A stretch of DNA of 64,000 nucleotides, taken from Peltaster fructicola. Taxonomy: Eukaryota > Ascomycota > Dothideomycetes. The notes beneath the pieces were generated by a model, which was not told the origin of the DNA, did no database searches, and saw only the letters and a list, made by a program, of their open reading frames with translations. The position numbers were made by a program, and so were the translations under genes. The DNA is taken from assembly GCA_001592805.2 (NCBI GenBank), contig CP051139.1:310001-374000 (forward strand), in the 5' to 3' direction. The stretch's first letter is position 1, and each line of letters begins with the position of its first letter. Of this stretch, positions 53,836 to 64,000 are shown one piece after another.

Positions 53836-53894
53836 TGATTACTCATGCTGAGCTCGAGCTAATCTGCCTGCCACTGAACTTGTTGCAAGTAGAG

Positions 53895-54248
53895 CTACGG
53901 CAGGTCTTGCAGCGATGCCTTGTCAAGTGGCAAGTCCCGAGGAACACGGAGTAACTGCAGCGAGTCCTTGTCGTCGCTGTTGTTCGAGCTCTGGCGTTGC
54001 ATCACTGGTGTTGATGTGTGAAGGGCTGCAGTATAGCAACACCAACTACGACAGACAGGAAGTAGCGGTGCATGTAGGCTCCTCTGATACTCGAAAGACC
54101 GAAGAAGCATACGATATGGTGATATCTTGCTTGTACTCATGGCGACAGTGGATACAAACGAACTCGTAGCAGTGCACTTTCTAACAATGTCGTCAGCTTT
54201 CTGGTGTCCTTCATTGACGAACCTCTTGTCCACGCTCTCAAACAGCAT
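53895..54248 (-). CDS. Small hypothetical ORF with mitochondrial-presequence-like region
   Basis: The best start is the internal ATG that gives MSTSKISPYRMLLRSFEYQR, followed by a basic, hydroxylated stretch and ALHTSTPVMQRQSSNN, which resembles a cleavable mitochondrial presequence. It ends RVPRDLPLDKASLQDLP. No family recognised; it may be the first exon of a gene continuing toward 53608. Confidence 0.3.
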   Translation of the reverse strand: MLFESVDKRFVNEGHQKADDIVRKCTATSSFVSTVAMSTSKISPYRMLLRSFEYQRSLHAPLLPVCRSWCCYTAALHTSTPVMQRQSSNNSDDKDSLQLLRVPRDLPLDKASLQDLP

Positions 54249-54888
54249 TAGGCGTTGTGCTCAGCATTCTTCGCGAGCAGCTCGTGAAGATTGGTGCTAC
54301 CTGCTTCGTGTGTATGACATCTCGAGCAATTGGAGCTGAAAGTCTTTCAACAATAGCACGCACATATCGCCGCACCAACGGAGGATGATGCTTCAGTTCG
54401 CATAGCGTCGATCGGAAGGAGATCTGCTGACTGAAGATGACATTCCGAGCGGCATGATGATGTGATGGCTCGACAAGACGAGGACAGGACCGTCTCGACC
54501 TAAGAAGCATCCACATTGTCGCTGGTTGGTGCACGTTTTGCACTTGCAGTCCGCGCCGTAACTGATCTCTGCATGTCAACGTGCGCCTGGAACAGCGTCT
54601 TGTTCCGCAAGATGGCGAGCGTGGGAGCGCAGATCGGACACAGGTTGATGATAGAGCGTTTGTGCACCCTCATCGAGTGCTATTAACCGAGCAGAAGCGC
54701 GCGATACCGGCCGCGAAAGCTGAGGCTGGTGAAGAAGCCCCCGCCAGCAAGCTTTCCCATACGGAAGGTCAAATAGAGAATTCCTTCGACCGGTTGGTTA
54801 CATGAGCTATCCTGCAAGCACGAAATAATTGACGTATTCACCCTCGGTTCCGATCCAAACTCCCACGTCTTTCTGCAGCATACTTATC

Positions 54889-56281
54889 ATGTCTGTTCTG
54901 CGACCTTTGGCAGCTCGAAAGATCACTCCTATCCTCGCTGCATCCTTCTCGCGACCCGTCACAGCCAAGATCATTCGCAGAACCATGGCTTCCCAGATCC
55001 CAAAGATCAAGGTCAAGAATCCCGTGGTGGAGCTCGATGGCGATGAGATGACCAGGATCATCTGGAAGGACATCAAGGACAAGTTCATCCACCCATACCT
55101 CGACATCGACCTCAAGTACTACGATCTCGGCCTGCCATACAGAGATGAGACGAACGACCAGGTCACCATTGATGCCGCAGAGGCTATCAAGAAGTACAGC
55201 GTGGGAGTGAAGTGCGCAACAATCACACCTGACGAGGCAAGAGTCAAGGAGTTCAAGCTGAAGAAGATGTGGCTCAGTCCCAATGGCACAATCCGAAACA
55301 TTCTTGGAGGAACAGTCTTCAGAGAGCCGATCGTCATCCCACGCGTGCCTCGTCTGGTGAGCACATGGCAGAAACCCATCATCATCGGCCGACACGCCTT
55401 CGGTGACCAGTACAGGGCAAAGGACTTGGTGATAAAAGGACCGGGCAAGCTGGAGATGGTCTTCACACCCGAAGGAGGTCAGCCAGAGAAAATCCAGGTT
55501 TTCCAATTTGATGAGCACCACCAGGGAGGTGTTGCACAGACTCAGTACAACACTGTCGAGAGCATCACGGGTTTCGCACACTCTTCCTTCAAGTACGCAC
55601 TCAACCTGAAGCTGCCAATGTACATGTCGACCAAGAACACCATCCTCAAGAAGTACGACGGACGATTCAAGGACATCTTCCAGGACCTGTACGAAAAGAC
55701 CTATCGCAAGGACTTTGAAGCTGCAGGAATCTGGTACGAGCACCGTTTGATCGACGATATGGTTGCCCAGATGATCAAGTCCGACGGAGGAATGGTCATT
55801 GCCATGAAAAGTGAGTGAATGCAGCATATTCGAGATGCTCAAACTGACTGTATACAGACTACGATGGTGACGTCCAGTCGGACATTGTTGCACAAGGGTT
55901 TGGCTCCCTCGGATTGATGACCTCAGTCCTTGTAACACCAGACGAGGTAAGACTTTTTTGAGGTCTGAGGCAGCACACAGCACTGTCACCCGTCACTACC
56001 GAGAGCACCAGAAGGGCAAGCCTACATCGACCAACCCTATCGCATCTATCTTTGCATGGACTCGAGGATTGATCAAGCGTGGTGAGCTAGACGGCACCCC
56101 AGAGGTCATCAAATTCGCCGAGAGCTTGGAAGAGGCTTGTGTCCATGTTGTTGACCAGCAGGGTATCATGACCAAGGATCTGGCTATTGCTTGTGGCAAG
56201 CCAAAGGACTACGTCAACACTGGCGAGTACCTCGAGGCTGTTGAGAAGCGCATGCGAGTTGTGCTCAGCTCGAAGTTGTAG
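54889..56281 (+). CDS. IDP1: NADP-dependent isocitrate dehydrogenase with mitochondrial presequence and C-terminal SKL; frame broken near 55.95 kb
   Basis: Exons 54889-55810 and 55858-56281, joined by a 47-nt intron (AAA-A...ACTACGATGG, restoring [19 protein letters not shown]). ATG 54889 begins a basic presequence of about 32 residues; a second ATG at 54985 ([12 protein letters not shown]) would give the cytosolic form. Conserved stretches include [20 protein letters not shown] and [13 protein letters not shown]. The protein ends VVLSSKL, a type-1 peroxisomal signal. One gene could therefore serve mitochondria, cytosol and peroxisomes, as described for Aspergillus idpA. Just after LVTPDE, at 55944-55965, the sequence leaves the frame: the expected TPDGKTFESEAAHGTVTRH appears as [17 protein letters not shown] in another frame, with inserted bases and the NADP-contact Gly of HGTVTRH read as Ser. 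Total exon length is 3n+2. No intron explains it. Confidence 0.88.
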
Positions 56282-56423
56282 AGTTGGTATCTATGCTCTA
56301 CATCTTTCGGTCATATACCTAGGTTCGTTGGATTGTAACCTTCCTTGCAGCGTGCATTGTAGCAAGTATGAAGTGAAGTGCGTTAGGATAGTACGGACTT
56401 GGTTGAGGGATGCATACGCCGAG

Positions 56424-57215
56424 TTAGTATATACGAGAAGTGCGAGATACCTGTGCTCTGAAGAAGCCTCGCGCAGCATTACTGAGCCATATCATCTCCC
56501 TCTCCTGCACACTGTCTACATGGACACCACTCTCTACACAGAGGCCTTGTGTGAGCGCCCATCGTCTGGTAGTGCCACGCTGACCACCATACGAGTTGGA
56601 CGGTGTCGTCCAGCGACCGTCTCTGAAGAAATAAGGTGTGGTGATCGAGGCGTCAAAGATGTAGCCCGCCTCGTCGTAGAGCAAGACTTCTTTCTCTGCC
56701 GTCAAGCTTTCGATTCCAGCTTCGGATCGTGCTCGATTGTAATCGCTACGATCGTGTATCTTGCACTGCGTGGCGATGCTCGTCTTAGTTGGCCGCAAAT
56801 CCAGACTTACAGTCCACGGTATTGCCTGATCAACTGGCTGGATGAGGTCGCTAACGAAGAGCCTCTCATGTGCTATTCGCGGCACTTCAGCGATCGTGGT
56901 TGCTACACTAGCATAACCATTGATCTGCACTCTAACCCTGAAACTTGCGAGTTGAGCTGAAGACGCCCTCGTCTGCTCCTCGATAGCCTTCTCAACATGC
57001 TGCTGGAGCTCCAAAGCATTGGCTACACCAGCTTTCTCGAGAGTGTGTTGTCCAGCGGATCCAAAGACAGCATTGGCAGCTTCGAGAAGCCGATCGTAGT
57101 GATACTGCAATAGGTAGACCGAGCTGCTGATCTGATCAGAAGCAGATGTGTTCTTCGCATGATGACGCAGACTTTCGTCGAAACGAAGCGTCGTGAAGAC
57201 GTAGCATTGCTGCAT
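56424..57215 (-). CDS. ABZ2: Aminodeoxychorismate lyase (4-amino-4-deoxychorismate lyase)
   Basis: 263 aa from ATG 57215 (the frame is open upstream but without ATG). Features of the fungal Abz2 branch of fold-type IV PLP enzymes: YVFTTLRFDES at the start, VYLLQYHYDRLLEAA, then EVLLYDEAGYIFDASITTPY and YGGQRGTTRRWALTQGLCVE near the cofactor site, and WLSNAARGF at the end. The enzyme releases pyruvate from aminodeoxychorismate to give p-aminobenzoate for folate. It is cytosolic. The gene converges on the isocitrate dehydrogenase gene (142 bp between stops) and diverges from TOM70. A short upstream exon cannot be excluded. The family call is based on overall resemblance. Confidence 0.82.
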   Translation of the reverse strand: MQQCYVFTTLRFDESLRHHAKNTSASDQISSSVYLLQYHYDRLLEAANAVFGSAGQHTLEKAGVANALELQQHVEKAIEEQTRASSAQLASFRVRVQINGYASVATTIAEVPRIAHERLFVSDLIQPVDQAIPWTVSLDLRPTKTSIATQCKIHDRSDYNRARSEAGIESLTAEKEVLLYDEAGYIFDASITTPYFFRDGRWTTPSNSYGGQRGTTRRWALTQGLCVESGVHVDSVQEREMIWLSNAARGFFRAQVSRTSRIY

Positions 57216-57641
57216 ACGGCTCTTGGCGATGCTTTCGATCAATGATGTGGTTCGAAGCTGCAGTACTGTCGTCGTTGCGTCGAAGATATTGTCTTAGGGA
57301 CATATGTCGCTGTTCTCTGCCACAATTCTTGTTAGAGAAGGCGCATGCGAGATTCGTGGCAGCTCACTGTGGGATACCAGCAAGAGATCTCGCATGGATG
57401 GCAACATGCGTGACGCGCACACAGTTCTTCACAATCATCGGCATTCAGCTGTGTCTGCGCGCAGGCTTGTGCTGTTCATGACCATCACAAGCACACCACG
57501 ACAAATGTCCTCGAGTCAAGCACTCTCCCGAGTAAGGTATCGCAAGCTCGGACGTCAAATAATAATCATTCCGCAAATCGTTCATCAGGAGCGTGCCTGT
57601 CAGTGATCGCTCGACATTCATTGATCACCCATCGCGCAGCA
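57216..57641. promoter_or_regulatory. Divergent promoter between ABZ2 and TOM70
   Basis: 426 bp between outward-facing starts. No gene; small ORFs only. No specific binding site is claimed. Confidence 0.45.
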
Positions 57642-59610
<1,969 letters not shown>

Positions 59611-59817
59611 GTGAGCACACAGCATTGACACGATATGGGTAAGATTGTACAGATGTTATTAAGGCTACACCGAGAGAGGTTGCTGGAAGGGCTATAGCAG
59701 ACAAACATGCATCTGGGCTGGCGTTGTGCTTGATGACGCCGAGAGCGTTGTCTTCTGGTGTATGTACAAGTAGTGCTAGCTCTTCGGCATGGCCTTGCTA
59801 TAATTTCAACTCTTCTA

Positions 59818-61902
59818 CTATCCTTTCATAAGTGCCCAGATGTGTATAGCATTTGCCAAGGATAGCAAGAACAGGATGTCTATTGAGTCGCCGCTAGTGA
59901 GACGCTCTGGTCGCAGCACGTCGAAGAAATCCACACTGTCGATATAAGCCATTGCAAGCAGCCAAAGGACCGCTCGGAAGGTGATGTCTACCGCGTCAAG
60001 CAGGACAGGTACGCCCAAAAGGAACCGCTGTGCTAGAAAGAGCTTGGTGACGGCGCGCCGGTATATGTCAGGCTCATCGCATCTCAGGCGAACATAGGTG
60101 TCCAGCTCTGAAGCTCTGAACTTTCGGATATCCTTGATAACGTACTGCAACTCATTCGTCTTGTTTGTGAAGCTGGCTGCAGCGGCTGGACAACGTAACC
60201 ATTCCATCAACGTCCACCGTGGCCCTGCTTGCACAGGAACCCGCAACACTCGCTGATGGCGATGCTTGATGGCGTTGAGGAAGACGGGCATTAAGCTTGC
60301 CGGCTCGATCACTGCTGTCCGATTCTGGTCGTCTGTGGCCAAGCTCTCTCGATCGAACGCTTCCTGTGCATGGGCGTAGTGCACAAATCGGCTGTAGAAC
60401 GCTGGTGTGATGACCTTGAGCGTCAAAGTCTGTTTGCGATCCTCTGCGTGGCTGAAGGCAGACGAGTATATGACGAGTTCATTTGGTGCATGTGGGGGCT
60501 CGTAGATGAGTCGCAATGGCTCTTGTGCCTCCTCAGCGACTTGCGTCAGCCATATGCGGAAGAACGATTCCAGCTTCTCCTCGTCGCCAGTATACGCTCT
60601 ACCAATACTGACGTTCGTGACTTCAGGTCTGAAGTATAGGTTGAGCGCCCTTGCGAAGTACAGCTTGCGTGCTTCCCACAGTATACGAGGAAGTGTCATC
60701 AGTCCTACCCACCACCAGCTCGTGATGAAGCCGGTCAGCCCAAGTAGACCTACACTTGAAGGATCTAGCGTCGCTCCCTCTGAGAACACTCGTGCGACGA
60801 TCTTCGCTTCGTCTTTGGAGGTTCTCAGAACGATGGTTGTGTCAAACTTGAGATCAGAGCCGGTGTTCAGAGGATCGATAGTTCGTATACTGTACGAACC
60901 CTTACGGCTGTTGAAGGGCGAGACGTGGAAGTCCTTCTCCCATGTCTGCGTGAAGAAGACAGCTTTCGAGCCGTGGCCATTCGTCTGCACAGTATTACCA
61001 TCTTCGTCAATCTGGTCTGCCGGTCGGTTGCTTGGTCTCAGGAGATAGATACGTCGCTCGCCGAAAGTGTTATTGACCTCCGGAATCATGAACTTCAACA
61101 CCATGTCCTCATCGTAGACATACCAGAAGGACACCGGATTGAAGTTGTAGCCAAGAAATCGCGGCGCTGTAACGAGATATGCGAATTCATACTCGGAGTC
61201 CTTGATGCCTTGGCTGTGCAGGTATGCTGAGAGCTTCTCGGAAAGAGTTTTAGTGGACGTTGCTCGCGACAAGTGATCAGCGGCATCAACATGAAACCAG
61301 CCACGCTTCGCGCAGTCGACCGATAGAGCACTTCCGAAGCGTCCTGTAACACCAACAGGCACTCCAACGAAGAGGTAGGAGTAGGAGAAAGAGTGCTTCT
61401 TCGGCACAAAGCGTGAGTGAGTCGTCCGGCTGGGTATCAGCAAAGGTGGCAGAGGATTCTCGTTGATAGTCTTAATCGAGTCTGTGCTGTCTCCTTCTTT
61501 GCTCAACTGCTGTCCGCGCCAGACAATGCCGCCTGCGAGGACACCACAGCCGCCGAGAGCTGCGAAGACACGTACATAGACATGCAGCGTCTCAGCATCT
61601 ACTGATCTTACGAGTCCCAAGATGTCCGGTAGCGACCAGGCTCCAGTCCAGAATGTAAACCCGGCATGCAGTACCAGGAATAGCCACAGATCCTGTACAT
61701 AGGTGTCGTCATCGAGCATGACACGTAGGATCCATATTGGTTGTAGTAGCAGGAGTCGTGCTGGAAAAGTGTATTGTGGTGGCGTGAAGATGCTCCAAAC
61801 GAAGGTCGCAAAGGCCCAAAATAAGGCGAAGACAGTCGATGGTGATGCTCGTTCACCGCTTGGTTCTTCTATCACCGGCGCAGGCGCAAATGTCACCGGC
61901 AT
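59818..61902 (-). CDS. DUF1365 family membrane protein
   Basis: Single exon, 694 aa. The N-terminus has three or four membrane segments (up to about residue 130). The DUF1365 domain follows at about residues 158-400, with HSRFVPKKHSFSYSYLFVGV, ending in the signature GYNFNPVSFWYVYDEDM and then EVNNTFGERRIYLL and KAVFFTQTWEKDFHVSPF. The C-terminal 250 residues are a fungal extension with one or two more hydrophobic segments. In bacteria DUF1365 genes lie beside cyclopropane-fatty-acid synthase-like and amine-oxidase genes, which hints at lipid modification; in fungi the role is unknown. It converges on TOM70 with a 207-bp gap. Confidence 0.88.
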   Translation of the reverse strand: MPVTFAPAPVIEEPSGERASPSTVFALFWAFATFVWSIFTPPQYTFPARLLLLQPIWILRVMLDDDTYVQDLWLFLVLHAGFTFWTGAWSLPDILGLVRSVDAETLHVYVRVFAALGGCGVLAGGIVWRGQQLSKEGDSTDSIKTINENPLPPLLIPSRTTHSRFVPKKHSFSYSYLFVGVPVGVTGRFGSALSVDCAKRGWFHVDAADHLSRATSTKTLSEKLSAYLHSQGIKDSEYEFAYLVTAPRFLGYNFNPVSFWYVYDEDMVLKFMIPEVNNTFGERRIYLLRPSNRPADQIDEDGNTVQTNGHGSKAVFFTQTWEKDFHVSPFNSRKGSYSIRTIDPLNTGSDLKFDTTIVLRTSKDEAKIVARVFSEGATLDPSSVGLLGLTGFITSWWWVGLMTLPRILWEARKLYFARALNLYFRPEVTNVSIGRAYTGDEEKLESFFRIWLTQVAEEAQEPLRLIYEPPHAPNELVIYSSAFSHAEDRKQTLTLKVITPAFYSRFVHYAHAQEAFDRESLATDDQNRTAVIEPASLMPVFLNAIKHRHQRVLRVPVQAGPRWTLMEWLRCPAAAASFTNKTNELQYVIKDIRKFRASELDTYVRLRCDEPDIYRRAVTKLFLAQRFLLGVPVLLDAVDITFRAVLWLLAMAYIDSVDFFDVLRPERLTSGDSIDILFLLSLANAIHIWALMKG

Positions 61903-62163
61903 GTCGCGCAGCTTCGGTCGACAGCGAGGAGGCGTATTAAAGCATTATGCTGATGTTGATATGGTGCTGAACCAGCAGCATCGAGTGTGCGTGTTATCAT
62001 AATAGAACAAAGACTCATCATTATAGAAGTGCGGAGCGGAGGCTCCAAGAAGGTTTTGCGCCACAAGGCGATCACATGCGCGGAGTTGTACTCGTTCATA
62101 ACTGTATACAATGTCTAGAACCGGATGTATAGGTCGTCTCAGGGTTTCTTCGAAGTTGCAAGA
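61903..62163. other. Short intergenic region between DUF1365 gene and trehalase
   Basis: 260 bp holding the promoter of the DUF1365 gene and the 3' UTR of the trehalase gene; no other feature seen. Confidence 0.45.
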
Positions 62164-64000
62164 TCAAGCATGAGCTTGGGTTGTGGTAGCTTTTGCTGGT
62201 GTCAATGGCTTCAGGCCCGCCGCAGCAGCAGCCTGATGTTGAGCACTGATTTTCGCATTGCGAGTGGCTTCAGCGACAGAGCTTCTACGCCTCTGTACAC
62301 TGCTGACATGCCTGTGGTTCGGCCCACCGTCTGGCAAGTCGTATTCGGCTTCAGTCATCTTTGCAAATGTCTCCCAGTCTGTGATGGCTCCTAGAGCTCG
62401 CTTCATGTGGGCGTTAACCAGTTGCAGGCCGTACACGTATGATGCATTGACCCAGCCGAATCTACGAGATGTTAGTGATGTCAAGCACATATCCTCGAGC
62501 AAGACTCACCCTTCAGTGGCGACTCCCTTGAAGTCGGAGCCTTGGTTGCCATATTCTGCCGTAACTCGATGAGGGTCAATCTGTCTGGTGACGTCGTACT
62601 TTTCGACAACAACGCCGTTGAAGTCAACGAACGCTTTGGTGACCATGTACAGCCATCGATATGCCAGACGTTGAGCGTCTTCCTCAAAGCCATAACGCAG
62701 AAGACCAGTCCATGCCAGAATCTGCTGTGGTGCCCAGCCAAAAGGATAGTCCCACTGTCGATTTGGTCGACGCAGACTGATGGCGCCACGACTTTCCTCA
62801 GTACCAGACACAAGGCCGCCATGTACTTCGAAGCGTGGCAGTGCCTTGGCGACCATGATCTGTGCCTGTCGTGGTGTACAAGCGCCTGCCCACATGGCCC
62901 AGAATGTCGTGGCAGACTCGTAACCAGTCTGTTTCTTCAGGTTGGTGTTGTAGTCGAAGAACATTCCCTTGGACTCATCCCACATGAAGTTATCCATGTG
63001 TTGACGTCGCTTACGAGCTCTACGATCCCACGTAGAACTGACTTCAATGTGTCCAGGCTGGTAGCCCTTTGCGCACCACTCGGCAGGAATGGCCAAGGCA
63101 TCGTCAAAGAACACTCGAATAGTGCGAGCGATATCGATCTCGTACTTGTACAGACAGCTGTTGAGATCGACAGTGGCAGTATGAGCTGCAACCTTCTCTA
63201 GTCTGTAGCTCGTGTCGTGACCAGACTCTCGGACGGCGCGGTCATGGATGAAGTACATATCAAGCTCTGGCTCCTTGATGATATCGTAATTGTACGCATG
63301 CACAAACTCATCACGAGTCATCTTGTGCTTTTCAAGGTATGGCGCCAGGATGTGATCGAAGTGAGAAGCTTCTGTCTCTGGCGGAACGCCCTTGCCACCC
63401 GCATAGTATCGTGACAAGCCGCTCGCAGCGTCGTGACGAGGAGCTGTCATCCAAGTGCTGTAGTAGTCCTTGATTGCTGCAAGTATGGCCTCGCGGAGGA
63501 ATGTCAATGCATGCGGTTCGTGCTTGATGCGATCGTACACTCGCAGAGCCATGTCTGTAAGAAACGGGGGCTGGGAACGACACAGGTAGTATGACCGGTT
63601 GGCGTTGAGGATCTTGCCGTAGTGCTTGATACAGAAGCAGAAGTGTCGGACCATGGACTCGCAGAGATCAACTCGGCCATCAACGAGCAGGCCAAGGGTC
63701 TCCATGTAGCTGTCCCAGCCATAAAGCTCGTTGAAGCGACCACCGGGAACGACGAAAGGAAGTCCTCGATAGTCTGGCTTGCCATCATGGGTATCTTCAA
63801 CACGTTCCATGGCTATGGCGAGAAGTCCGGGAGCCTCGTTCAAGTCTCGCACATAATCATCGTCGTCACATGGATCCTTCAACCATTGTACATCCAGATT
63901 CATCTCTGGATGCTCAAGCGCAATGCGAGTGTAGTACTCGTGCTGTTCGGGTGCACCCTTTGGCACGTAGATACGTGGTCTAGGATGTGCAGTCCAGTCC
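62164..64000 (-). CDS. NTH1: Neutral (cytosolic) trehalase, N-terminus beyond window edge
   Basis: Exons 62510-64000 (open at the edge) and 62164-62461. The 48-nt intron (GTGAGT...CACTAAC...TAG) joins FKGVATEG to [13 protein letters not shown]37 signatures are complete: [14 protein letters not shown] and [12 protein letters not shown]. The edge reads [17 protein letters not shown], the segment that follows the calcium-binding region in Nth1-type enzymes; the regulatory N-terminus with PKA sites would lie outside. The enzyme splits trehalose to two glucose at spore germination and stress recovery. The last 60 residues after the catalytic domain are Ala/Arg-rich with a possible phosphosite ([10 protein letters not shown]), unusual for the C-terminus. 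Confidence 0.95.

Larger units (their letters stand above)
53202..54888. other. 1.7 kb stretch with two small doubtful ORFs
   Basis: Lies between the outward-facing F-box and isocitrate-dehydrogenase genes. Apart from the two minus-strand ORFs listed separately, ORFs are short. The 3' end should hold the isocitrate dehydrogenase promoter. No repeats or RNA genes are recognised. Confidence 0.4.

Noticed and set aside
54838-55989. 383-codon ORF antisense to isocitrate dehydrogenase
   Set aside because: It mirrors the codon structure of a strongly biased sense gene; the translated protein is rich in Val/Leu/His without domain features and crosses the sense intron.

Overview
The window is nuclear DNA of a filamentous ascomycete (Pezizomycotina), most likely a dothideomycete. 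The signs are short GT-AG introns of about 43-60 nt with CTAAC/CTGAC branch points, roughly 50% GC, genes on both strands at high density, and Pezizomycotina-specific genes such as wetA and a DUF7053 protein. I see about 24 well-supported protein genes, one tRNA, one clear pseudogene and several doubtful fragments. I see no intact transposon, no virus-derived element, no rRNA and no CRISPR. Exon boundaries were read by eye from splice signals and from continuity of conserved protein sequence.

Left block (1-24.4 kb) is mostly housekeeping: the 3' part of a giant bridge-like lipid-transfer protein (FMP27/Hobbit), a SesB-type hydrolase with ankyrin repeats, the vacuolar armadillo protein VAC8, a 2.6 kb gene-free gap, a Ser/Thr kinase, the ribosome-biogenesis factor UTP8, the PCNA unloader ELG1 on a shared promoter with UTP8, and a MAPEG membrane protein.

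Middle block (24.4-33.4 kb) is gene-poor and decayed. It holds an amino-acid permease pseudogene, a cysteine-rich secreted GPI-type protein, a short-chain dehydrogenase without the usual catalytic Tyr/Lys, and unnamed coding-like debris. A CLG1-type cyclin, an isochorismatase-like hydrolase and tRNA-Arg(CCG) follow. Next to the tRNA lies a second accessory patch (36.4-40.3 kb) with an orphan C2HC-finger protein, a possible GMC-oxidoreductase tail and small ORFs.

Right block (40.3-64 kb) is dense again: NHA1 antiporter, FAD monooxygenase, DUF7053 protein, the conidiation regulator wetA, a HAD phosphatase, an AIR1/2-type zinc-knuckle protein, ORM1, an F-box protein, a NADP-isocitrate dehydrogenase with both a mitochondrial presequence and a C-terminal SKL, ABZ2, TOM70, a DUF1365 membrane protein and a neutral trehalase cut by the window edge.

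Most genes act independently; this is not an operon or a biosynthetic cluster. Functional themes are lipid homeostasis and contact sites (FMP27, ORM1, VAC8), mitochondrial import and metabolism (TOM70, IDP), and spore or stress biology (wetA, trehalase). A cross-cutting oddity is that three otherwise conserved genes (hydrolase-ankyrin, kinase, isocitrate dehydrogenase) lose reading frame inside an exon or at an exon junction. That suggests either small assembly indels or real decay.
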